Part shown: piece after piece, positions 6,656 through 13,842 of the stretch | Layout: every line of letters begins with the position of its first letter | How positions within the stretch are numbered: the stretch's first letter is position 1 | Source: Actinomycetes bacterium | GTDB lineage: Bacteria; Actinomycetota; Acidimicrobiia; Acidimicrobiales; Palsa-688 | Length of the DNA stretch: 17,052 nucleotides | Assembly (NCBI GenBank): GCA_021816565.1 | Contig: JAKAXN010000060.1 | Location: 1 to 17,052, forward strand | Direction of reading: 5' to 3' | Program-made: the position numbers and the translations under genes | The notes under the pieces: model-generated | What the model was told of the DNA's origin: nothing | The model's database searches: none | What the model saw: the letters and a program-made list of their open reading frames with translations, nothing else

Positions 6656-8104
6656 TCAGCGGCGCAGCAGCCGGCTCCCCAGGCGCCTGACCGGCCTGGG
6701 GAGCCGGCGCAACCGGGGGGACAGCCGACGGGCCGACCCCCGGGCCAGCCTGACCAGGCCGGCCTCCAGAGCGTCCTCCGCCGGCGCCGGTTCCCCGACG
6801 GGGGCCGGCGCCGGCAGCGCGTCCGGGCCCGGTCGGGCGGCCGGCCCGCCGGTCCGGTCGCGGTCGGCGGCCACCTGGGGGGCGGCGGCGAAGCTCAGCA
6901 GCGGAGCGGCCACCCGGTCCCAGCTGAAGCGCGCCCCGTACTCGCGCACGGCTCGACGGTCGGGCGGGTCGGCGAGCAGGCGGTCGATGGCAGCGGCGAT
7001 GGCAGCCGGGTCGGCCGGCCCCACGGTGATGCCCAGGCCGGCCTCCTGTATGCCGTCGGAGAGGGTGTCGCCTCCGGTCAGGACCATGGGCAGGCCGGCC
7101 CACAGGTAGTCGAGGACCCGGGTGCGGAACGAGAAATGGGTCTCGACGTGGGCCAGATGGGTGCTGGCCGCCACATCGGCGTCGGCCAGGTAGGCGGCCC
7201 TCTGGTCGTACGGCACCCAGCCCTCGTTGAAGAAGACGTGGGTCCCGGTGAGACCCCGGCGGTCGCTCTCGGCCCTCAGCTGGGACGCCACCCGCATCTC
7301 GGGGATGTCGGGGTTGGGGTTGCGCATGCCGAGGAACACCAGGCGGATGTCCGGCCGGGAGACCCGCAGTTCGTCCACGGCCACCAGCAACGACAGCGGG
7401 TCGAACCAGTTGTAGACCCCGCCGCCCCAGATGACCACGGGGTCCCGCTCGCCGATACCGGGGAAGGCCCGGCGCAGCATCCCCCGCTCCCCGCCGGGCG
7501 GGGCCGGGTCCAGGCCGAAGGGGACCACGTCGATGAGGCGGCGCAGGGTCGGGTCATCGGCGTAGGTGGCCGGGTTGAGCCGGCCGAGCGATGCCAGGCT
7601 GCCGAGCCAGAAATCCCGCTGGCGTTCGCTGGCGCAGAGGAAGAAGTCCCCGCTGCGCAGGTCGTCGTTGATCACCGACACCTGGTGCTCCACCGCCGCC
7701 ACGTGCTCCTCGCCGCCGGCCTGGCCCAGGGCCTCCAGGTTCTCGAGATGGGTGGGGATGTACATGTCGATGCACAGCGGGAGTCCCGACTCCACCACCG
7801 CCGGGTGCCGGCGGACCACGCTGGTCGGGGCGAACACCGCGTCGACGTCGCCGAGCAGGGCGTCGAGGTCGGGCCCCGACACCGCCCGGACCTCCATGGC
7901 GGGGGATGTGCGGGTGGCCCCGGCGGTGCCGGCCAGCACCACCTGCGACGTACGCGCCAGCTGCTCGGCCAGGTGCCAGGCCCGGATGGCCGGGCCCGGC
8001 ATGGTCTCGGTCAGGGGGTCGAAGCACAGCACCAGGATCCGGCGGCGACCGCTAGGCTGCCCCGGTGCTCCAGATCCGCTCGCTCGGTCTCCGGCATGGG
8101 CCAT
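6656..8104 (-). CDS. GT4-like glycosyltransferase, paralogue of the divergent gene at 8133
   Basis: The product is 482 aa from an ATG at 8104. Earlier in-frame starts (up to 8254) would run antisense through the divergent paralogue and are rejected. Features include RRILVLCFDPLTETMPGPAIRAW (21-43), GDFFLCASERQRDFWLG (152-168), LRRLIDVVPFGLDP (187-200), IWGGGVYNWFDPLSLL (225-240), LVFLGMRNPNPDIPEM (255-270), FFNEGWVPYDQR (291-302) and ETHFSFRTRVLDYLWAGLPMV (321-341). The last segment sits where GT4 enzymes carry E-x7-E, but here the positions read F and D. A proline/alanine-rich linker (about 408-445) leads to a strongly basic tail of about 30 residues (RRLSPRLRRLPRPVRRLG), which may bind membrane phospholipid. 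It is likely a polysaccharide glycosyltransferase of unknown sugar specificity. Its stop is 9 bases from the convergent secreted-protein stop. Confidence 0.85.
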   Translation of the reverse strand: MAHAGDRASGSGAPGQPSGRRRILVLCFDPLTETMPGPAIRAWHLAEQLARTSQVVLAGTAGATRTSPAMEVRAVSGPDLDALLGDVDAVFAPTSVVRRHPAVVESGLPLCIDMYIPTHLENLEALGQAGGEEHVAAVEHQVSVINDDLRSGDFFLCASERQRDFWLGSLASLGRLNPATYADDPTLRRLIDVVPFGLDPAPPGGERGMLRRAFPGIGERDPVVIWGGGVYNWFDPLSLLVAVDELRVSRPDIRLVFLGMRNPNPDIPEMRVASQLRAESDRRGLTGTHVFFNEGWVPYDQRAAYLADADVAASTHLAHVETHFSFRTRVLDYLWAGLPMVLTGGDTLSDGIQEAGLGITVGPADPAAIAAAIDRLLADPPDRRAVREYGARFSWDRVAAPLLSFAAAPQVAADRDRTGGPAARPGPDALPAPAPVGEPAPAEDALEAGLVRLARGSARRLSPRLRRLPRPVRRLGSRLLRR

Positions 8105-8132
8105 CCGGCCGAAGGTAGCCGCGCCGGTCACC

Positions 8133-9560
8133 GTGCAGCGCATCCTCATCGTCACTGACGACGTCCTCACCGAGCGGATGGCCGGCCCGGCCATCCGGGC
8201 CTGGCAGATCGCCGAAGCCCTGGCCCGCCGCCACGAGGTGGTGCTGGCCACCACCTCGCCGACCTGCGAGCGCAGCAGCGACGCGTTCAGGACCGAAGCC
8301 GCCGACCAGGACCGCTTCGCCGAGCTGGAGCGGTGGTGCAGCGTGGTCGTCTTCCAGGGCTACGTGCTCAACCACGTGCCTGTGCTGAAGACCACGGAAA
8401 AGGTGATGGTCGTCGACCTGTACGACCCGCTGCACCTGGAGGCCCTCGAGCTGGGCCGGGAGCAGCCCGAGCCGGAGAGGTCGGTCAACCTGGCGTCGTC
8501 GGTCCGGGTACTGGGCGAGCAGATGCTGCGGGGCGACTTCTTCGTGTGCGCCAGTGAGAAGCAACGGGACCTGTGGCTGGGTTTCCTCTCCGCGGCCGGG
8601 CGGGTCAACCCGGCCAACTACGGCGCCGATCCCTCCCTGCGCCGACTCATCGACGTGGTGGCCTTCGGGCTGCCCGACGAGCCGCCGGTGCGGGAGCGGC
8701 CGGCGCTGAAGGGAGTGATCCCGGGCATCGGCCCGGACGACCGGGTGCTCTTGTGGGGCGGAGGCGTCTACGACTGGTTCGATCCCCTGACAGCCATCCG
8801 GGCGGTGGACCGGCTGAGGGCCTCCCACCCGGACCTGAGGTTGTACTTCCTCGGGGTGCGCCACCCCAACCCGGCCATCGAGGAGTCCAGGACCCTGATC
8901 GCGGCCCGGGCCCTGGCGTCCGAGCTCGGCATCGCCGGCACCCACGTCTTCTTCAACGAGAGCTGGGTGGCCTACGAGGACCGGGCCAACTTCCTGCTCG
9001 AGGCCGACGTGGCCCTGTCGCTGCACGTCGAGCACGTCGAGACGGCCTACTCCTTCCGCACCCGGATCCTCGACTACATCTGGGCCGGTCTCCCGATCGT
9101 CGCCACCAGGGGGGACGGCTTCGCCGAGATCATCGCCCGGGAGGGCCTCGGCGCCGTGGTGCCGGGGGAGGATGTGGACGCCGTGTGCTCGGCGGTTTCG
9201 GCCCTGCTCGACGATCCCGCAGCCCGGGCCCGCAGCCGGGCCAACGCCGGCGCCGTCGCCCGCCGCTTCGTCTGGTCGGAGGTGCTGCGGCCCCTGGTGG
9301 ACTTCTGCGACTCGCCGGCGCGCGCCGCCGACGTGGGTTCCCTGCTGCCCTGGCCTCCCGTTCCGGCTCCCCCACCGCCCCCCGGGCCGGATCCGGGGCC
9401 CGGGCCGGTGCAGCCGCCGGCCGCCCTAGACCAGCGGCTCCGGGCGGCGGCCGGCCGGGCCGCCGCCGCCTACCGGCGCGGGGGCCTGGCGGAGGTCGGA
9501 TCGGGGCTGGGCCGCCGCGTCGTCCGCTCCGCCCGGAACCGCTCCGCCCGGCACCGCTGA
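8133..9560 (+). CDS. GT4-like glycosyltransferase, divergent paralogue of the gene at 6656
   Basis: The product is 475 aa from a GTG at 8133 (VQRILIVTDDVLTERMAGPAIRAW). The frame is open upstream, but that region is antisense to the paralogue. It matches the neighbouring minus-strand enzyme along its whole length: GPAIRAWQIAEALARR (18-33), GDFFVCASEKQRDLWLG (134-150), LRRLIDVVAFGLPD (169-182), LWGGGVYDWFDPL (207-219), FLGVRHPNPAIEE (239-251), FFNESWVAYEDR (273-284) and ETAYSFRTRILDYIWAGLPIV (303-323). The equivalent of the E-x7-E motif again has an aromatic residue and Asp. A proline-rich linker (about 405-430) precedes a basic Ala/Arg tail. Its start lies 28 bases from the divergent paralogue's start and no good ribosome binding site is visible. 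Its last 135 bases overlap, antisense, the 3' end of the GT2 gene. The sugar specificity is unknown. Confidence 0.85.
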   Translation: MQRILIVTDDVLTERMAGPAIRAWQIAEALARRHEVVLATTSPTCERSSDAFRTEAADQDRFAELERWCSVVVFQGYVLNHVPVLKTTEKVMVVDLYDPLHLEALELGREQPEPERSVNLASSVRVLGEQMLRGDFFVCASEKQRDLWLGFLSAAGRVNPANYGADPSLRRLIDVVAFGLPDEPPVRERPALKGVIPGIGPDDRVLLWGGGVYDWFDPLTAIRAVDRLRASHPDLRLYFLGVRHPNPAIEESRTLIAARALASELGIAGTHVFFNESWVAYEDRANFLLEADVALSLHVEHVETAYSFRTRILDYIWAGLPIVATRGDGFAEIIAREGLGAVVPGEDVDAVCSAVSALLDDPAARARSRANAGAVARRFVWSEVLRPLVDFCDSPARAADVGSLLPWPPVPAPPPPPGPDPGPGPVQPPAALDQRLRAAAGRAAAAYRRGGLAEVGSGLGRRVVRSARNRSARHR

Positions 9561-10520
9561 GCCCGGGGGCGGGACGGCGAACATCTGGCGCTTCTGCTGC
9601 ACCAGGCCGTCCTCGATCAACGCCCGGTTGATCCGGATCAGGTCGGCGATGACCCCGAGGGCCAGGGTGATGAGGGCGGCGACGATCAGCACCCCGCCGA
9701 CGACGAGCGACTGCACATGGCGTCCGACACCGGCACCGGACCCGGCCTCCACCAGGATGAGGAAGCGGGCGAAGGGCACCAGACCGAGGGTCAGGAACAG
9801 CGCGCCCAGGCACGCGAAGAACACCAGGGGCCGGTACATGATGTAGGCCCGCAGGATGGCCACCGCCGACTTCGCCACGTGCTCCCGGTCGGTGCGGAAC
9901 AGCCGTGACTCCCGGGTCTTCGGGTTGGTGTCGACCGGGACGCTCACCACCTGCAACCGCTTGTTGCCGGCTTGGATGATCGTCTCCATGCAGTAGCTGA
10001 ACTTGGTGACCGTGTTGAGATTGATCAGCGCCTCACGCGAATAGGCCCGGAAGCCGCTGGCCGCGTCGGGCAGCTCCGTCGACGCCGCCAGGTTGACCAC
10101 CCGGCTGCCAATTTTCTGCAACCTCTTCTTCAGCGGCGGAAAGTGGTCGATTCGGTGGGTCTGGCGGTCGGCCACCACGATGTCGGCCCGGCCCTCCACG
10201 ATGGGGGCGACCAGATCGGGGATCCGTTCGCTCGGGTACTGGTTGTCCCCGTCGGTGTTGACCAGGATGTCGGCGCCCATCTCCAGTGCCTTCAGCACAC
10301 CGTCGTGGAAGGACTGGCCGAGCCCCCGGGTCCGGGTGTGGCGCACGAAGTGGCGGACGCCCAGCCGGCGGGCCACCTCCACCGTGGCATCGGTGCAACC
10401 GTCGTCTATCACCAGCAGCTCGACCTGCTCCACGCCGGGGATGTGCCGGGGGACGGCAGCCAGCACCGCCGGCAGGGTCTCCGCCTCGTTGAGGCACGGG
10501 ACCTGTATGACCAGCTTCAC
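9426..10520 (-). CDS. GtrB-like GT2 glycosyltransferase with two C-terminal membrane helices
   Basis: The product is 364 aa from a GTG at 10520, four bases after the preceding TGA. The family makes polyprenyl-phosphate-linked sugars or related lipid-linked sugars at the inner membrane face. The catalytic domain shows VIQVPCLNEAETLPAVL (4-20), LLVIDDGCTDATVEVA (35-50), TRGLGQSFHDGVLKAL (64-79), the DGD metal site in VNTDGDNQYP (D90-D92), ADIVVADRQ (112-120) and DAASGFRAYSREALINL (152-168). Two hydrophobic helices follow at about 231-256 and 271-295, in line with GtrB/DPM3-like anchoring, then IADLIRINRALIEDGLVQQKRQMF. The final 50 residues are a Pro/Gly/Ala-rich tail that overlaps the convergent glycosyltransferase gene on the other strand. 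Glucose, mannose or another sugar is possible. It is the last gene of the right operon. Confidence 0.88.
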   Translation of the reverse strand: MKLVIQVPCLNEAETLPAVLAAVPRHIPGVEQVELLVIDDGCTDATVEVARRLGVRHFVRHTRTRGLGQSFHDGVLKALEMGADILVNTDGDNQYPSERIPDLVAPIVEGRADIVVADRQTHRIDHFPPLKKRLQKIGSRVVNLAASTELPDAASGFRAYSREALINLNTVTKFSYCMETIIQAGNKRLQVVSVPVDTNPKTRESRLFRTDREHVAKSAVAILRAYIMYRPLVFFACLGALFLTLGLVPFARFLILVEAGSGAGVGRHVQSLVVGGVLIVAALITLALGVIADLIRINRALIEDGLVQQKRQMFAVPPPGSAVPGGAVPGGADDAAAQPRSDLRQAPAPVGGGGPAGRRPEPLV

Positions 10521-10524
10521 CGGT

Positions 10525-13500
10525 TCAGAGCCTAATGAGGAACGGGGGGAAGTCCTCGAACATGGGGCTGTAGTACGGGTCGACGTTGTCCCTCACCTGC
10601 CAGCGCAGCCCGAACAGCGGCCCGTCCTCCTCGTGCTCGAACTTGCCCCGGGTCGAGCTCTCGTGGTGGTACAGCTCCACGTGGGGCGTGTAGACGACCT
10701 GATAGCCGGCCTGGCGGATCCTCAGGCACAGGTCCACGTCGTTGTAGGCCACCCGCAGCCGCTCGTCGTTACCCCCCACCCGGGCGAACACCGACGGGCG
10801 GATCATGGTGCACGCGCCGGTCACCGCGCTGACGTTGCGGGTCGCCTCCCCCCGGCCCCAGAACCCCCGGTGGTTGGTGTTGTGGGCCCACCCCCCTATG
10901 CCGGTCATGATCCCCTCGTGCTGGGGCTCGCCGTTGCCGAAGTACAGGCGGCCGCCCACCGCGCCGACCTCGGGGCGCATGGCGTGCTCGAGCAGGCCCT
11001 CGATCCACTCGGGGGTGATGATCTCGGTGTCGTTGTTGAGAAACAGCAGCGCGTCACCGTCGACCAGGCGGGCCGCCAGGTTCATCATCCGGGCGTAGTT
11101 GAACCGGTGCGGGTAGCGGATCACCCGCCACGGGCCGGTCTCGAGGTAGGAGAGGGTGGCCCCGTCGGTGCTCTGGTTGTCGATCACGACGATCTCGTAG
11201 TTGCGGTAGGTCGTCTTGCGGATGACGCTCTCCAGGCACCGCTCGAGCAGGAACCGGCCGTCCTTGGTCGGCACGATGATCGACACCTTGGGGTTCCCGG
11301 GGATCGGGTAGCGGGCCCGGAAGAAGCCGATCCGGCCCGTCGTGTCCACCCTGTTCCCGTAGCCCCGTCGGCGCAGGGCGTCGGCCACCGCCCGCCGGCC
11401 GGCGTCGATGGCGTAGGGCTTGGCCTCGGCGTCAGCGGCGGCCGAGCCGGGCACGGCCCGCCAGGAGTACAGCGGCTCCGGAATGTGCGCGATGCGGTCG
11501 GTCTGCTCACTCAGCCGCAGGAGCAGGTCGTAGTCCTGGCTGCCGTCGAACTGCGACCGCAGGCCGCCCACCTTCTCCACCAGCGAACGGCGGGCCACCG
11601 TCAGGTGACAGATGTAGTTCTGGGTGGTGAGCAGGTCCGGCGACCACTCCGGCTTGATGTGCGGGTCGTAGAGCTCACCGGCGGGGTCGAGCTTGTCCTC
11701 GTCGCTGTAGAGCAGGTCGATGGTCGGGTCGGCGTCGAGCCACCGGGCCACCTGGGCCAGGGCGTGGGGCTTGAGCTCGTCGTCGTGGTCCAAGAACGCC
11801 ACGAAGTCGCCCGTGGCCAGGGCCAAGGCCGCGTTGGTGGCCCCGGAGATCCCCGACGACCCCGGCAGGTCCACCACGCGCACCCGCTCGTCGCTGCGCA
11901 GACCATCCAGGATCCGGAGGGTCTCCGCCCGGTCGGATCCGTCGTTGGCCATGCAGAGCTGCCACCGGGGGTATATCTGGGCCCGCACCGACTCCACCGC
12001 GGCGCGCAGCACGTCGGGCGGGGTGTTGTACACCGGCATCAGGACGCTGATCTCGGGCCGGTGCCGCAGGCCGGACAGCTCCTGCCCGAGAGCGTCGAGC
12101 ACCTCGGCGGTGGGCCCGCGCCGCTCGTTCCACAGCTGGTAGCGGGGACGCTCGTCCACCGGCACCACCTCGGGCAGCGGCCCGGGTTCGGCCAGGCCGG
12201 CCGGCCGGATGTCCACCACGGGGGGCCGGTACACCTCCGGCCGCTCCGCCGGGCGGCCGGCCCGGGGCCAGGCAGGGCCGGTGGCGGCCAGCCCGGCCCG
12301 GGCCAGGGCGGCGGCCAGCTCGGAGGCCCGGATGCCGGGGGCGTAGGTCTGCTCCACGACCCGGCGGGCTTCTGCGGTCACCGCGTCCCACCGGCCGTCG
12401 TCGATCAGCAGCTGGGCCGTGCGGGTGGCCAGGTCCTCCGCCGCGGCGCACAACGCCACTCCGGCCAGGCTCCCGATGCCCAGGTCGGCGGCAGAGAAGG
12501 GCGTGCAGACGAAGGGGGTTCCGGCCTCCAGGCAGCCCATCAGGACGGCCGGCTGCCCCGACCCGTAGGTGGGTGCGGACAGCACCACCCGGGCCCCGGC
12601 CACCAGGGCCGGCAGGTGGGCCGAGGCGGCCACCTCCACACCGGCCCGGCGGCAGGCGTCGGCCAGCATCGGGGTGGGACGGTCGGCGACGACGGTCCAC
12701 TCCGCCCCGGACGCCCGGTCCCGGACGGCCGGGAGCACCTCGGCCAGGGCCCTCAGGGCGGCGTCCTCGTGGCCCCCGATGACGTCGTGGCCCTCTGCCG
12801 CGACCACCACCACCCCCCGGCGCTGCGCCCGCGGCACCGGGGCGGCCGTGACGCTGACGGCCGGCCGTATGGCCGTGACGTCCACCCCGGGCAGCCACCC
12901 GCGCAGGACCGCGGCGTCGGCCTCCCACTGGCACCACACGAAGTGGCCCCATCCGGCCAGGTGGGCCACCGCGTCCTCCACGTCCAAGCGGACCAGGTCC
13001 AGGCCGGCCATCTCGTCGGCCGGGCTGACCGGGGCTATCCGCGACACCTCGCGGAAGGCCAGCGACGGCAGGTAGACGATGCGCGCCGCCTGCGGCTGGG
13101 TGCGCTCCACCCAGGCCCGGGCCGAGGATCGGGCTGCGGCGGCGGTCAGCACCACGTGGGAGAAGCTGTAGGGGTCGGGCCCGCCGGCCCACGCCTCCGG
13201 CCCCTCGACCACTGTCAGCCCGGCGGCGGCCCAGCGGGCCCGGGCGGACGGGCTGGTCCGCTCGGTGGTCATCACCGTGACCGGCACGGGCCCGCAGGCC
13301 TCCGCCACGGACTCGATCAGCTCGGCCGCGGCCCGCTCGTCGGCGCGCATCCACTCGTCGTCGACGGGCGCGGTCACGATCAGCACGGCCAGCCCGGCCG
13401 GACGGCGGTACTCCCCCGCCGGCCCCCGGGAGCTCACCCGGGCCGGCCAGGTCGGGTCGGTGACGACCCGCAGGCCGGCCGCCCGGGCGGCGGCCACCAG

Positions 13501-13842
13501 TGCCGGGATCACCTCCCGGGGATCGTCGCTGCGGGGATCGATACGGGACCGGTTGACCATCGCGGCGGTGACCGCCACCGCCGAGCCGGACGGCGCTCGG
13601 GTGTCGCGGGCGCCATCGGTGCCAGGTGTGCGCCCCGGTCGCGGCGGGCCGGGCAGCACCGCTCCGATCCCGAGGCGCCCGTCCAGCAGGCCGGCCAGCC
13701 GGGCGGCCGGCGGCGCCGGGGTCCCGGCAGCCGGGTCGGACACGACCACCACCGTGCCCCCGGGCCGGTCGGCTGCGGCCAGCACCAGGGAGCCGAGCGG
13801 TACCGGGCCGCCCGGCTCGACGACGGTCACCTCGGGTGTCAC
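10525..13842 (-). CDS. Multidomain glycosyltransferase: GT-B-like N-terminus plus two GT2 domains
   Basis: The product is 1105 aa from a GTG at 13842 that overlaps the preceding TGA (GTGA). Residues about 1-520 resemble a decayed GT-B fold: RRGVVVVAAEGHDVIGG (341-357), WTVVADRPTP (382-391), LVAGARVVLSAPTYGSGQPAVLMGCLEAGTPFV (413-445), where the usual E-x7-E glutamates read Y and M. The first GT2 domain spans about 597-800, with ISVLMPVYNTPPDVLRAAVESV, MANDGSDRAETLRIL and DHDDEL (D685-D688). The second spans about 851-1080, with VSIIVPTKDGRFLLERCLESV, IVVIDNQSTDGATL, LFLNNDTEI (936-938), AVTGACTMIRPSVF and AYNDVDLCLRIRQAGY. Tandem GT2 enzymes like this build O-antigen or capsule repeat units by adding two sugars. 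No membrane helices are seen. It is translationally coupled to the methyltransferase upstream and to the GT2 downstream. Sugar identities cannot be read from sequence. Confidence 0.88.
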   Translation of the reverse strand: MTPEVTVVEPGGPVPLGSLVLAAADRPGGTVVVVSDPAAGTPAPPAARLAGLLDGRLGIGAVLPGPPRPGRTPGTDGARDTRAPSGSAVAVTAAMVNRSRIDPRSDDPREVIPALVAAARAAGLRVVTDPTWPARVSSRGPAGEYRRPAGLAVLIVTAPVDDEWMRADERAAAELIESVAEACGPVPVTVMTTERTSPSARARWAAAGLTVVEGPEAWAGGPDPYSFSHVVLTAAAARSSARAWVERTQPQAARIVYLPSLAFREVSRIAPVSPADEMAGLDLVRLDVEDAVAHLAGWGHFVWCQWEADAAVLRGWLPGVDVTAIRPAVSVTAAPVPRAQRRGVVVVAAEGHDVIGGHEDAALRALAEVLPAVRDRASGAEWTVVADRPTPMLADACRRAGVEVAASAHLPALVAGARVVLSAPTYGSGQPAVLMGCLEAGTPFVCTPFSAADLGIGSLAGVALCAAAEDLATRTAQLLIDDGRWDAVTAEARRVVEQTYAPGIRASELAAALARAGLAATGPAWPRAGRPAERPEVYRPPVVDIRPAGLAEPGPLPEVVPVDERPRYQLWNERRGPTAEVLDALGQELSGLRHRPEISVLMPVYNTPPDVLRAAVESVRAQIYPRWQLCMANDGSDRAETLRILDGLRSDERVRVVDLPGSSGISGATNAALALATGDFVAFLDHDDELKPHALAQVARWLDADPTIDLLYSDEDKLDPAGELYDPHIKPEWSPDLLTTQNYICHLTVARRSLVEKVGGLRSQFDGSQDYDLLLRLSEQTDRIAHIPEPLYSWRAVPGSAAADAEAKPYAIDAGRRAVADALRRRGYGNRVDTTGRIGFFRARYPIPGNPKVSIIVPTKDGRFLLERCLESVIRKTTYRNYEIVVIDNQSTDGATLSYLETGPWRVIRYPHRFNYARMMNLAARLVDGDALLFLNNDTEIITPEWIEGLLEHAMRPEVGAVGGRLYFGNGEPQHEGIMTGIGGWAHNTNHRGFWGRGEATRNVSAVTGACTMIRPSVFARVGGNDERLRVAYNDVDLCLRIRQAGYQVVYTPHVELYHHESSTRGKFEHEEDGPLFGLRWQVRDNVDPYYSPMFEDFPPFLIRL

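Noticed and set aside
8105..8254. Longer start for the minus-strand paralogue
   Set aside because: It would be antisense to the N-terminus of the divergent paralogue, and its apparent similarity there is only a consequence of the inverted duplication.
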